Positions 10,503-22,440 of a DNA stretch of 64,000 nucleotides are shown here, one piece after another. Position 1 is the first letter of the stretch, and each line of letters opens with the position of its first letter. Location: contig JAAONU010000016.1 in assembly GCA_012932295.1 (NCBI GenBank), positions 19,683,530-19,747,529 of the forward strand, in the 5' to 3' direction. The position numbers and the translations under genes were made by a program. Below the pieces are notes generated by a model. It ran no database searches. It worked only from the letters and a program-made list of their open reading frames with translations, and was not told where the DNA came from. The stretch comes from Cyclina sinensis. Taxonomy: Eukaryota > Mollusca > Bivalvia > Venerida > Veneridae.

Positions 10503-11542
10503 TTTTGGTCTGAAAAAAGTACGTTATCTTTTATACTGCTTTCTGATGGTCGGTCGCTAAAAACTTCAGTGTCGGCATCCGCACTCGAGCATGAGTAGTC
10601 ATTTGGCAGATCTGTCTTTCTCTCTAGAGATACTTGTTTCACTGTTTCCAAAATGTCTCCGATATTTGACCTGCAATTATCAAACTGGGCAAATGTTTCT
10701 GTTATTCTGCTTGTGTCGCATTGAAAAACAGGACTTCTTTCAATGGAATCTAGTAGAGTGGCAAACTCAGGCGATAACTGCACTGAATGAGTAAACAATT
10801 TGGCAGTGAAAGCATTATCTTGGGTTCTAACATCTCTATACTGGTCAATGATAGATAGAGCGCACTTGAAAACATCAGCTTCTGAACCGTTGTCAGTAAC
10901 AATTTGCAGAATATTTTTGTTTTCCTCTGCTGTTTTCAGAGCCTTTGTCAAGACGTCTTGAGCCTTATTTAAAGCTGTAGCCTGCTTTTCCTCGTTTGTA
11001 TCAATTTTCTCTAATATTTCCTTCTCATATTTATTAAATGCAGTCATTAACTTCTGCTTTAGGTTGTCTATATATTGTTGTATTTCTTGCCTATTACTTT
11101 TGCATCTGTCTTTTATTTTTTTTAATTTCTGAAATTCAGCTTTACAGTTGTCAATAGTGTTTTCGAAATCTGTTCTTATTTGTTCGTTTAACTTACATTT
11201 CATAATCTGTTCTCCCGCACTTTCAACGTCAACAATATCTTTACAGTTCAGACTTTGTATATTCAGCAAACACTTGCTGCATAATTTATGCTTATGTTCA
11301 ATGCAGTAAAACTCTGCCTGGTTCTCAGGGTGATCATGGCATCTCTGGAAAGTTATCAAGTCTTTGTTTATCTTAGAATCTACATTTAATTCACTTGACT
11401 GTACCAGAAGGTGGTTTCTTGTTGCTTTACTGCTTTTATGGATCTCAGCACATGTTTTACACTGTAATTCCTGACATGTGACGCAGAATTTTATTGCTCT
11501 TGTGTCTTCATTACGAAACTTGCAAGGTTCACATTGATCCAT
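10490..11542 (-). CDS. Gene A, 5' half: B-boxes and coiled coil (split gene)
   Basis: The frame encodes 350 residues from the ATG at 11542. An upstream in-frame TTG at 11551 is not needed. A first zinc box has C4, C7, C20, C23, C28, C31, H35 and H44 in the B-box1 spacing. A second near residues 68-91 has C-x2-H, C-x2-H and C-x2-C. A Lys/Glu-rich coiled coil follows (about 115-215), then a linker. There is no RING finger ahead of the boxes. The frame ends three codons inside the element at 8128-10502, so the propeller (7295-8134) is cut off. RING-less B-box proteins act as scaffolds or immune sensors in animals; the role here is unknown. Confidence 0.85.
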   Translation of the reverse strand: MDQCEPCKFRNEDTRAIKFCVTCQELQCKTCAEIHKSSKATRNHLLVQSSELNVDSKINKDLITFQRCHDHPENQAEFYCIEHKHKLCSKCLLNIQSLNCKDIVDVESAGEQIMKCKLNEQIRTDFENTIDNCKAEFQKLKKIKDRCKSNRQEIQQYIDNLKQKLMTAFNKYEKEILEKIDTNEEKQATALNKAQDVLTKALKTAEENKNILQIVTDNGSEADVFKCALSIIDQYRDVRTQDNAFTAKLFTHSVQLSPEFATLLDSIERSPVFQCDTSRITETFAQFDNCRSNIGDILETVKQVSLERKTDLPNDYSCSSADADTEVFSDRPSESSIKDNVLFSDQNIHS

Positions 11543-11565
11543 CTCTTTCAATCAGGGTATTGGCA

Positions 11566-11950
11566 CCTTAAAAATAAATACAAATTTCAATTTAGCGAAG
11601 TACGGTAAATAAACTTGAGGTGGAGTAATATTAAGTTACACGATCTGAGTTGAGTTGAAGTATGGAAATGGTGTGATGTTATTGTATATCCTTGAGAAGA
11701 TGTATTTGGCGGGTGACAAGCTGTTGCGTCTTGCCACTTCATGAGGGCGGACATGAATATGATTTACTTAATTGTATCTAATAGCCTTATCTCACGTACG
11801 TCACCTCACTTCACGACAACACACATCACACCATTCATATCATCTCATCACCCCACCCTTATTTGATATATAACAATGTAAAATAAGGTGTATCAATATT
11901 TAGAATTTCTTCCGCGCGTGATGTTACTTGTTTATATTTCACCCGTCTAA
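11566..11950 (-). promoter_or_regulatory. Splice acceptor and upstream region of gene A, conserved with B
   Basis: On the minus strand a pyrimidine-poor but clear acceptor TTTTTAAG/GTG ends at 11567, 24 nt before the ATG; F has one at the same distance. Upstream sequence to about 11950 matches that ahead of pseudogene B (20990-21600), for example GGTGTGATGTTATTGTATATCC (in part) and AATAAGGTGTATCA. This suggests the promoter and 5'UTR exon were duplicated with the gene. Confidence 0.55.
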
Positions 11951-13690
11951 TAACAGTCAATACGAGTTTTACTTCTTAACTTACTTATATTTCTTTTTAT
12001 TTAGTTGTTATAGGTCATGTAGACGTGGACTTCTTCAGTTTTATCCATGGAGTATATTTTTACTTTCGAAAGAACTATTTCTTTGGCAGATGTTTGTGAA
12101 AAATAATCATTTACATGTAAAATGAATGTAAGTTTGTTAAACCCATTTTATGGCTGTTTCTTTGGCATGTGATAAAAGAGACCGTAACTCGTTAACATTT
12201 CATATAACATTTTATTGAACACGTCCAAAAGTATAATAAAAGCCCTCAAGAGGTAAGTTTTGTAACATTTTCTAGAACTTATCATATAAAAGTTTATATG
12301 AAATGTAGCCTCGTGTCAAATTGTATATATATTTATCATCGCTCGTCTTTTCATTACAGCTGGTTCCGTCAATAAAATAAAATCAATCAATCTTATTCAT
12401 ATAACACCTTCCTGTTCCGTTCGATAGCAAAACCATCTTGTTTGTTTACATTGATCCTAATCTTTTATCATGTGGCGACGTTCATAAAGTTTATTTAACA
12501 ATGAAAGGTTTTTCTTCTCCCTTGCTTAACAATGGAAGTTAGAATAATAGAGTTTATTTCCCGGAAGACTGAGATTAAAATTTATAAAACAAAGACAAGG
12601 ACAAAATTTTATTTAAAGTCGGTGTTTCAGAAACAGTAAAACATTAGCGATGTATCGCTATTGACCGACATAATAACAAGCATAATTTAACAAATCATTA
12701 GAAGTTATAGCAGATTAAAACATATGCTAGGATCCCATTTAAATGCCTTAAAACACATGCGATGATCAATAAACATGACGAAAACTCTAGATAATACGCA
12801 ACATTTCATACATACCATAATTATATCAGCCAAAGTTTAAAACGTAGATAATTAAGAATAGGTTAATACTAATAGTAATGTCATATACCATGTATTAACA
12901 ATATACAATGTTAATCTAAAAGTAGTTATTTGAAAGTTACAAATATGTCTAGCAGTATGTGTAAAAAGCAAAGGCAAACAACATGAAGACTGCAAAAAAC
13001 ATGCCAGAACTCATACTATAGGCAGGAAAAAAAGGTTGACTAATAAAAAGAAATTGTGCGATTCTTGCTGATAAAAAAATAAACACATATAAAACTTGAG
13101 TAAAAAAGTAGCACAAGGATGTGACGATTAAATAATATTTAGAAAAAAGTATCACCTCAAACAGGTTCGAAGGGAAAAGGTCAGCAGCAACCTCACACAT
13201 TAACAGAACATAATATAAAACTAAATATAAATTTGAATTGCATCCAGGAGAGGCAACTAAAAGCTAGCAAAAGAAAAAGCAAACTAAACACAACATTTAA
13301 TAAAATACATGCTAGGAGAGGCAACTAAAGGAATAAAGCTGACAAAAGCAAACAAGTAGTATGACTATGTTTCATTAATTGATAGCGCCTATTTGTCTTT
13401 GTTTTGCAGTCATGTTTTCTAAACTGATTTGGAACAAAATATTGCCAAATTTGACAACTCTTTGAATAGTTGTGTTACATAAACTCATGCTAAAAAGTCG
13501 TCAAAGTGCTAAGTAATTAAGAAAAAATCGGAACAACAAAACCTTTAAACGTTTTTCAAATCATCAAAAATAAGAAATAGTGGTTGAAATTGTATTTGTC
13601 CAACCGCATTGAACTAATAAACACTAACATTTACAAAGAGCACAGTAACTTAATGAAGAATGTTAAGTGTGTATAGCTTTGCGCATGCTA
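11951..13690. other. Intergenic, nothing supported
   Basis: I see no gene or clear repeat unit. A TCAATAAAATAAAATCAATCAATC stretch near 12368 (here given in overlapping short phrases AATAAAATAAAA and TCAATCAATC) could be the tail of a LINE or SINE, but no body is recognisable. The open frame at 12949-13200 on the minus strand is hydrophobic and low-complexity and has no family signature. Confidence 0.4.
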
Positions 13691-14870
13691 GTAGTCGGTC
13701 CGTCTGTAGACCAGCCGGTTTCCGATCAATAACATGAGAACTCATAAGACTAGAAACTTTATTTATTGTTTTTCAAAATTGGAAATGTTAAGTACAAGAG
13801 AATATAGATTTTTGGCTCACTTAGTCAAAGGTCAAGCTCACAGGGGTATGTACTCTAAAAAACCGATCTCGATCAATTTACTCAAGAACATCTGAACGCG
13901 TCTCTAACATTGCAGAATCTTTGAGCACCGAGAATTCTCAAATTTATCAACGTGGTTTGAAATATTAATTAGGTGATCCTAATTGATTTTGGGCTTATTG
14001 GATTTAAGGTCAGGCTAACAATGGCCTGCTCTTATTAAACGGTTGCTGACCAATAACTCAACAATTGAACCCAGGAATCTCAAACTTTATATAATAGTTT
14101 AGAAAATGCCCCTATATATCTTTGGAGTACTGGGTCAAAGTTCAAGCTCAAATGGGCTTTATCTTGGAACACGGTTTCAGATTTATATTTTTAAAACAAC
14201 ATGTTCCAGGACTCACAAACTTTACAAAATGGTCGAATAACTTTCGAACAACTTAATAAAGGTCGTTTAAACTTGACAGGATGCTAAGGAACGAGTTTAA
14301 GCTCACAAGGGTCTCCACCTTTATAAGTATTCCGCGACAACTGAACTCAGGACTCTCACACTTTTAAAATACGTTGAACATAATGATTTGATGAAACGGT
14401 TTTTTGGTTCACTGGGTCAAAGCACAAACTTAAAGGGGGCTTTCGCACTCTGAAAGCGGTGTCTTGAAAAATTACTCCAGGAAAAAAAACTGAGGGAATT
14501 TGAGCCTTTAAAGAATGATCACGCATGATAAGAAGATGCCTGGACCCCTGGATCAAATAGCATGCTCACAAGGCCGTGTCCTTAAAAAAGTAGTTTCCAA
14601 CCTTTACCTCGCGAACAGCCGAACCTAGAAACCTCAAACTCTACAGGATGGTTGGGTAATTACTGTACACGTAGGCTTAATGGGTCAAAAATCAAGACCA
14701 CCGGGCTTGATCCTGCACTACGAAAATCCTTATTATCAAAATTTCAAGAACAACTCAACAAAAGCATTCAAAGTTTACAGGATGATTGGTCAAGGTGAGA
14801 AAATGAAATATATCCCTCCCATTTGTCAAAGGTCAAGCTCACAGGGTCCCATGTTGAAGGCAAGGAGACA
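13690..14870 (+). repeat. Degenerate ~140-bp tandem array
   Basis: About eight units recur, each with a phrase like GGTTTCCGATCAATAAC, then AACTCAGGACTCTCAAACTTTA and TGGGTCAAAGGTCAAGCTCACAGGG; anchors lie near 13719, 13860, 14038, 14168, 14313, 14452, 14588 and 14712. It starts with a GTCGGTCCGTCTGTAGACC tract (13693). The frame at 14680-14976 is a by-product of the repeat. The array is a diverged relative of the one at 3484-4365. Confidence 0.7.
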
Positions 14871-15401
14871 TTTATTAGACTACAGTCTAATTTGTCTTAA
14901 GAGACCACACAGGGGAGAAAGGAAATTTGATCTCTTAAGACTTTCGACAGGTGGTCGCTTAACTAAGGATTTGTGATGGAAACGTTACAATCTGAACTAC
15001 ACTATATTCTTTTCAATACATTTAATGTTGTACTTTTTAAAATGTTAATGTACACTGTGAAACATGTAAAAACTGGATGTATGCACATTAAAATGATTGT
15101 ATACGAATAAAGCTACAGGAAATTATAACATTGACTTTTTATGCCAATATTCCACAAATAAAATTCAACCCTGTACACAGAACATTAAAACGTTTCTTGT
15201 GCAATAAAATTGTAAAAAGAACTTGGCAGTCCATGTATGGCTTTAAAATGTCTGATATTTTGACTTGTTTACGTTCCATCTACAAAGAAATAAAGTGTTC
15301 CTTGATTTCTGCAAGATGTTGCTACCTTTAGAGAGAGCAAAGTCATTTGCCCCTGCACATGAAATGGCATTCGTTTCTGTTTTATTATTAATATTATCAT
15401 T

Positions 15402-15433
<32 letters not shown>

Positions 15434-16340
15434 TATTAAAACCTTTATCATCACTGCCTATTAAGACGACAAGTTTCCAGCTGACTGATTAGCCAATAAA
15501 CTTGTTTTGAGTTAAGGTAGTGCAATATTAAGTTTGGTAGTCGCGTTTCGCAGGGGGTCGTTGAACTAAGTTAAATTAATGAATAAAAACACTCGGGAGG
15601 AATTTGTAATGGTCGTATAAGGCAGGCAGTCGCTTGTGAAAGGTGGTCGGATGGGCAGGTTAGACTGTATTACAGTTTGGGAAATTTGAATAGACAATAC
15701 ATTTCTAATATTAAACAGAAACAAGTAAAACTATTTTGTTCTTTCTATTGACATAAATTCAAATACCAAAAATTCACTTACAAGATCAGCAGGTAGATTA
15801 AACTTATAAAAATCCGTTTTCCACTTAAATTTTTCTTCTCGTGTCGTAATATTTTACACGCTTCTTGCACATAAATAAAACGTGCTTCACTGTTTTACCT
15901 TGTCAATAGGCACTAGGCAAACTCTACGGATCCATTGAATTGTAATTTGTTGTATTGATTATAATGTGTTTAAAGCCTGGTTATAGAAATTGGAGACGAT
16001 TTGGATGTATGCGGGCATTGAGAGCACTGCAGTTTTATATGCTGACGTATTTATAACTTTGGACACGTTGCAAGTAAAGGAAAATAGAGTCAATTGAAAA
16101 TATGAAATTCATATTGTTAATAGCGTTTTTCAAAATTACAAAATGATTTAAAAGACTGGTAATTTAATCTTAAAAGTATCTGTTCTACTGTCTACACTAC
16201 TGCATTTGTAGCTGCAGCTGACTCCAACATCTTTCAAAAAATAAGTTATTCTTTATAAAAATTTGAAAGTTATTATTAAGTTTTACCTAAACAGTTTTAT
16301 TTCGTGTGATGAGTAAAATGATAAGCATGCAGATATTAGA
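14871..16340. other. Intergenic with (TCA)n microsatellite
   Basis: A run of TCA/ATC triplets occupies about 15393-15435 and produces poly-Ser and poly-Met frames on the two strands. Nothing else is recognisable. Confidence 0.6.
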
Positions 16341-16560
16341 TTTATGACATCCATATATCATACAGTGATGGTGAAATTTAAAGCAAATAGTTGAAACCAT
16401 GATCAGAGATATATATTAGACATGATAACATGTCAACACTGATAGTAAGTGAGTTGTTTTACAAAGGTGATGATTTAAAAGTTCCACGTATTTTCATAAG
16501 TTTGATTTTAGCAGTTTCTTTCAAATTTGACAGAAATTATTTTGATCTTTTTTTTTTATT
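16340..16560. repeat. Segmental duplication block shared with 26360-26540
   Basis: The block around ATCCATATATCATACAGTGA, followed by AGCAAATAGTTG and TTTGACAGAAATTATTTTGATC, parallels ATCCATATACCATACAGTAA, AGCAAATAGTTGG and TTGGACAGAAAGGATTTCGATC near 26368-26523. It is intergenic DNA copied along with the gene array. From 16560 to 17890 I see no gene. Confidence 0.55.
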
Positions 16561-17889
16561 TCACACGTTGAATATAACTTATCGGGGAATGACCCAGGGC
16601 CTAGGGGTCAAGGTCAAGCATACTATACTACAAATAGTAGAGGTATCGCATAGAGGCACCGAATCGATAACTTACCATCTATTCGGACGTTTGTCAGTGC
16701 TATCCACATATGTGTCCGCTTTATAACTTGGATGTATTGTAAAGGTTTTAATAACTTTAACATTTGCGAATATAACTTATGGTCCGACGGTCAAGGTTTC
16801 AACTGAAAATATTTGTTTGTTCGTGTCTGCTCTGTTTGCACATGACTGGATTAATATTAGCTGATTGCAAGGAGGTGACAGCCATATTTTACAGACTTTT
16901 GATATGACTAGCCAGTATGTTTATCAAGCTGAGATTATGGGTATCCTCTGTCAATCCATCAGTATTCCTAACGTGTCAACCCTTTTACTCAGCCTTGAAA
17001 GGACTTTGATAAAACTTGCCACGATTTTCTCACTGAAACGACGTGTCACGGACATGAGACAGGTTCCAAAGGTTAAATAAAGCTTGCATTTCAAACCATA
17101 TAAAGTACAGCATTTATGTGTAAGTGCGTGCGTACGTACGTTGTGTCTGTGTGTGTTTCACTCTGTAACTCCGACACAAATATCTACAACACCAAGAGGC
17201 AACAGATTGAGAACAAAACAGTCAGCGGGAAAACGTCAGTGTCAAACATAGATGCAAAATGATTAATAAAATTCTTGCCTGTTCTGTTCTTCTGATTTTA
17301 AGAAACTTTTACAAATTTTCTCCTCTTGGAGTTTTGAAAAAGACCAGAGACATAGATAACAGAGATAGGCAACTTCCTAGCTAGTTAAGGTATCACGCGT
17401 GCCTGCTAAGACAGTGTCTTGTAGCAAGTATAATTTGTTAACTAGTTGCCAAATTGAAACAAATTATACATTTTCTGAAAGCCTAGTAATTTGTCTATTG
17501 CTGCAGGTAAAATAATTTTAGTCCTGGTAAAAATAATTGATGCATCATGTGTTAAAGAGAACTGCAACTTAATCATTTTTCACAAAACTATAAAGATGGT
17601 GAAAAACTGGGAGTGTGGGTATTTTCTGCCAAGTTATATTAAATTAAAGGGCTAGAAAGTTGCCAATATTTTAACTTGCAGCTATAGACGACTGTTTAAG
17701 CTTTCAAATGATGTATACCTTAAAAGGGTCGAACAAATAGCCATTGAGTTTTAATTGCTACAAAATGCCTTATTTTTTCACTTTTTGAGAGGCATGTGTG
17801 CTATTTCAATGGAGTAAATAGGAGCTGCTTATCTCTGTTATCTATGTCTCTGAAAAGACCAAAGGTTCTTAGGTAGAGATCAGTCTTCG

Positions 17890-19157
17890 TTGCGCAAGCC
17901 TTATTTACAACAGTCAATCTGTGAATGTTTGTCTTTGCTCTATGGTACATATGAGGTTTTTGAAATATCCAGACGGAAATCTAGTTCATCACTTGGAGTC
18001 TTCATATCACGCAATAAAAGAACACACGCTGTTATACGTTTATTAGTTCTAGTATTGTCTTGCACTGATCTGCGTGTCGTATTATTAACACAAGACTCTC
18101 CTAAATTTTATTTTTATGTTAAAAATCAAAGGACTTCTGAACTTCAAAACTCTGTCTAAAATTGATCATCTCAAATTACGATGCAGCATACGAATTTGTT
18201 TAGACATGTTTTGCTTCCTTTTTTAAGACAGAATTACCCGGACAAAAAAGCTGTAAAAAGCTGTATCTAACACATGAGACCGACAAGTTACAATACATTA
18301 ATTAATCTACTATTAATCAATTAGGTTTAATAAGATCAACAGTGTTAAACGTGAATAGCACAAATAAACAGAGGAAACAATATCTTTAATCTTGGATATC
18401 GACAGAAATGTAAATAAAATAACCAAAAAAGTATTAGTTTGACAAGTTAAAGATAACATGCAATATACATCGACGAGTTTATTGATTTTAGTTCAACATT
18501 TTTTAAACGACATACTCTAAAAAAACACGACGATTTATAGCATATGGTTTTTAATTCCTCATTCTCTGTAGAAATTTATATCTGTTGTGATAATGACAAT
18601 ACGAGTAGTTGTATGTTTATGTCAATAAATCTTGACTTGACATGTATATGTAAAATAAATGATACTGTGAAGACGAACATTAAAAAATATAGACTCTTAT
18701 AAAGAGTTCACTTGTAATCTGTGAACCATGTAAATTAATGTTAAATTGTAAACCATGTGAATATGTGGCTCTTCTAGCCATTTTCTAAACTTTCAAATTA
18801 ATGTTAAATTGTAAATCAAGTAAGTCATTGTTTGGGCGTTGTAACAATATCAAGTCTTTCCTAAACAAGGTTAAATCATCATTCCTTCCTCTGTTGCATC
18901 AGTTCTGTGTAAATATCTACATGTCAGTGATAAAATAAAGTGAAAGATGACAGGACTCTAAATTGGCAGACTGATGTTGACCTGATGAATACAACTTACT
19001 TGAACACACTTCTTATTGAACTTTATCAAACGAAAATGTAACCAATCATTTCACTCTTCTTAATCAAAAATCAAATAAATATTGTTGAATGAAAATGTAC
19101 ACGGTTGCAAAACAATGTTGCATTTTGTATCATCTGCAGTGCCTTTCTAGTTAAAAA
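17890..19157. repeat. 3' flank of pseudogene B, duplicate of the gene A flank
   Basis: Collinear blocks match 4990-7290: 18030 with 5033 (TTATACGTTTAT, GTCTTGCACT), 18650 with 6190, 18815 with 6925, and 18950 with 7110. The A copy additionally carries the nested SINEs and the 44-bp hairpin, which are absent here, so those insertions followed the duplication. Confidence 0.65.
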
Positions 19158-20927
19158 TCAGCGCATCAATTTGAATACCCTTACAACTGACGAAGCAGTC
19201 CTAGGTATATATACAGTGTCCATCTTCCTGCTACAAGTGATGCAGCTTGCCCCTTCAGGGATATTCACCATTTGAAGAAAATCGCCATTGTTTGAAAGTA
19301 TATGTAGTTTTCCGTATGGCTCAGGTACCAATATCGGTCCGGTGCTGCTCACAAATAAACTATTAGGGGAACTAACAGCATGGCTGAACACGTCCGCTTC
19401 ATTTGCTTCAAAGCAGTAAAGCCTGCCAGATTTTTGCAGCACCGAAGAAAACGTCTTGCCGACGTGTTTGTCGGTTTCAGAGAAGAAATGCTCTCAGCAA
19501 CTATTATTGATCTTGATTTCCCAATGTCTTGTAAAAGAACTCCATCTGTTGAGAGCACCTGTAGCAACCATTTATCAGAGTTAGTGTCTCCACCCTTCGG
19601 AGAATCCAAAGTCCTACAATTCCTTCTCCATTTCATCTCCCTAACAACGGAAACGAAAGCAACACGTTTAGCAGCCGGCAAACAAACAACAACAAATCTG
19701 TCGTCAAGAACAGTCAGATTCCCTGGTATTTTCGATAAATTTGTCCATCTTTGAGAGATAGATCTTTTTTAAGCGTATCAGCCTGCATCAGTTATGATCC
19801 AACAAAACAAGACAGTCGTCATTCAGAATCACTACGTCACGTGTACGTATGATAATATCCTCTGTAAAACAATTCGAACATTGTTTTCATGAGTGTCTAT
19901 AGCTGTTTCTGCGAGTACATTTTGGTCTGAAAAGAGTCGGTCACCAAAAACTTCAGTGTCGGCATCCGCACTCGAGCATGAGTTGTCATTTGGCAGATCT
20001 TTGTTTCTTTCAAGAGATACTTGCTTCACTGCTTCTAAAATGTCTCCTATATTTGACCTGCAATTATCAAACTGTGCAAATGTTTCTGTTATTGTGCTTG
20101 TGTCGCATTGAAAAACAGGATTTCTTTCAATGGAATCTAGTAGAGAGGCAAACTCAGGCGATAACTGCACTGAATGAGTAAATAATTTGGTAGTGAACGC
20201 ATTATGTTGGATTCTAACATCTCTATATTGCTTAATGATAGATAGAGCGCACTGGAAAAATCAGCTTTTGAACCGTTGTCAGTAGCAATTTGCAGAATAT
20301 TTCTGTTTTCCTCTGCTGTTTTTCAGAGCCTTTGTCAAGACGTCTTGAGCCTTATTTAAAGCTGTAGCCTGCTTTTTCTCATTTGCATCAATTTTCTCTA
20401 ATATTTCCTTCTCACATTTATCAAATGCTGTCGTTAACTTCTTCTTTAGGTTGTCTATATATTGTTGTATTTCTTGCCTATAACTTTTGCAACTGTCTTC
20501 TATTTTTTAAATTTCTGAAATTCAGAAATACAGTTGTCAATAGCGTTTTCTAAATCTGTTCTTATTTGTTCGTTTAACTTACATTTCATAATCTGATCTC
20601 CAGCACTTTTAACGTCAACAATATCTTTACAGTTCAGATTTTGCAAATTTAGCAAACACTTGCTGCATAATTTATGCTAATGTTCAATGCAGTAAAACTG
20701 TGCTTGCTTCTCAGGGTGATCATTGCATCTCTGGAAAGTTATCAAATCTTTGTTTAACTTAGAATTTATATGTATTCACTTGACTGTACCAGAAGGTGGT
20801 GTCTTCTTTCTTTACTACATTTATGGATCTCCGCACATGTTTTACACTGTGATTCCTGACATGCAATGCAGTATTTTATTGCTCTTGAGTCGTCATCACG
20901 AAACTTGCAAGGTTCAGATCGATCCAT
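19158..20927 (-). pseudogene. Pseudogene B: B-box/propeller gene with many lesions
   Basis: The whole length of a 622-residue family member is recognisable, from the ATG at 20927 (first residues MDRSEPCKFR) to the stop at 19158 (ending VFKLMR), but in pieces. Visible lesions: the second codon-pair zinc ligand is Ser instead of Cys at residue 4; a TAG at about 20683 in the second B-box; small indels near 20255, 20320 and 20505; a deletion of ~24 bp near 19838 and one of ~40 bp near 19587 relative to gene A. Intact stretches remain at 19832-20170 and 19158-19442. It is closest to gene A and keeps the empty site for A's insertion. Confidence 0.9.
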
Positions 20928-21337
20928 CTCTTTCATTCAGGGTACTGTCACCTTTTAAAGATAAAAGTTTAAGGTAAATATAGTGAAGTAATTAAAAGTG
21001 AGAAGATGTAAGGAAGAGTTACACGAGTTGAGTTGAGTTTAACTGAGATTATATGTATATAGCGAAAAGAGATGATTTTTATGGTGTGACGTTATTATAT
21101 ATCCATGAAAGGAGGTCATCACGAAACTTGCAAGGTTCACATGGATCCATCTCTCTCATTCAGGGTACTGTCATCTTTTAAAGATACAACTTTAAGGTAA
21201 GCCTATTAAAGTAAACAAAAGTGAGAAGATGTTAGGAAGAGTTACTTGAGCTGAGGTGAGTTGAACTGAGATTAAATGTATATAGCGAAAAGATATTATT
21301 TTTATGGTGTGACGTTATCATATATCCATGAGAAGAC
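20892..21337 (-). repeat. Tandem duplication of the 5' end of pseudogene B (2 x ~223 bp)
   Basis: Copy 1 (20892-21114) and copy 2 (21115-21337) each contain the first ~12 codons, the splice-acceptor region and about 150 bp upstream, with the shared phrases GTCATCACGAAACTTGCAAG, CATTCAGGGTACTGTCA and TATATAGCGAAAAGA. Copy 2 encodes MDPCEPCKFR with both zinc ligands, while copy 1, attached to the rest of the gene, has Ser in place of the first Cys. Confidence 0.85.
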
Positions 21338-21620
21338 GTGTTTGGCAAGCTGACGAGTCTTGCCATTTCATGAGAGGGGGCAATATGAATATGCGTCACT
21401 TCATTAAATCTAATCTAGGCTCTCATTACCTACGTCATCTCACTCCACGTCAGTACACATCACATTATTCATATCCTCTCACCCCCACTTGTTTCAGATA
21501 TATAACAGAATGCTAAATAAGGTGTATCAGTATTTAGAAATTCTTTGCTCGCGTGATATGTGATGTTACTTTTCTTATATTTCTCCCGTCTAACAATAGC
21601 AAACATACCATTCCGCATGG
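21338..21620. repeat. Upstream region of B, duplicate of that of gene A
   Basis: Phrases such as CTTGCCATTTCATGAGAGGG, TACGTCATCTCACT and AATAAGGTGTATCAGTATTTAG match 11735-11910 upstream of A. No open frame is involved. It marks the extent of the segmental duplication beyond the genes. Confidence 0.6.
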
Positions 21621-21849
21621 CGTATAAGTTGAATGGTTATCCAGTCGATTATTTATTAGAAAATGGCATAATGGTGATAAACCTGTAAACTGACTATTGT
21701 GTCGCAAAGCTTGAGCATAAGTTTCAAAGACGGTATTGCACTTCTCGCATGTGGCATATCTGCGATATTCGTTTAATGTGTATTTTATATGTTTTGTGTT
21801 TTAAATGTCGTGTTTATTGTTATATGTACTAAAGATTTATGCCAATTAA

Positions 21850-22286
21850 ATCTACAGGGTCGAATCGTTGGAAAACCTTACTTAACTCTTGAGATCACAT
21901 TTTTCACCCAAACTTAATGAAACTGTTCAGAATGTTTACTTTGATGAAATCTTTGAAGAGTTCATAACTCGGTTACATCAGATCAAAAACTGGGAAACGG
22001 GTCAAATGATAATAAAACAATATTTACACCCTAAAGGCCACATTTCTGACCCAATCATAATGAAACTTGATCAGAATTTTGCCTTGATCAAATCTTTGTT
22101 GAATTCGTAACTGGCTCAAATGGGGTCAGAAACTAGGTCACATGGTCAGATCATAGGAAAACCTTGTTTACACTCTTGAAGTCAAATGTTTAACAATTCT
22201 CTATGAAACATGGTCAACATCTTTGCCTTCATGAAATCTTTGATAATTTCATAACTGTCACATGGGGTCATAGGTCACTGCGTCAA

Positions 22287-22317
<31 letters not shown>

Positions 22318-22440
22318 CGTACCAGATGCTCAATCAACATCTTTGCCTTCATGAAAACTTTGATAATTTCATAACTGTCACATAGGGTCATAGGTCACTA
22401 CGTTAAAAAAAAAACCAAAAAACTCGTAGCATATGCTCAA
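21850..22440 (+). repeat. Tandem array with internal poly(A) tracts
   Basis: Three to four diverged ~145-bp units carry TAGGAAAACCTTGTTTACAC, CCAAACTTAATGAAACT and TTTGATGAAATCTTTG-like phrases. The last two half-units (22214-22280 and 22338-22400) are nearly identical and each ends in an A-run, the first 30 or more A's long (22286-22317). No coding. From 22441 to 23635 I see nothing supported. Confidence 0.65.

Noticed and set aside
12949..13200. Membrane protein of 83 residues on the minus strand
   Set aside because: Hydrophobic but low-complexity AT-rich translation, with no homologous frame in the paralogous segments.
14680..14976. 98-codon gene
   Set aside because: It lies wholly within the degenerate 140-bp array and shows no domain.
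15269..15492. Poly-Ser and poly-Met proteins
   Set aside because: Translations of the (TCA)n microsatellite on the two strands.
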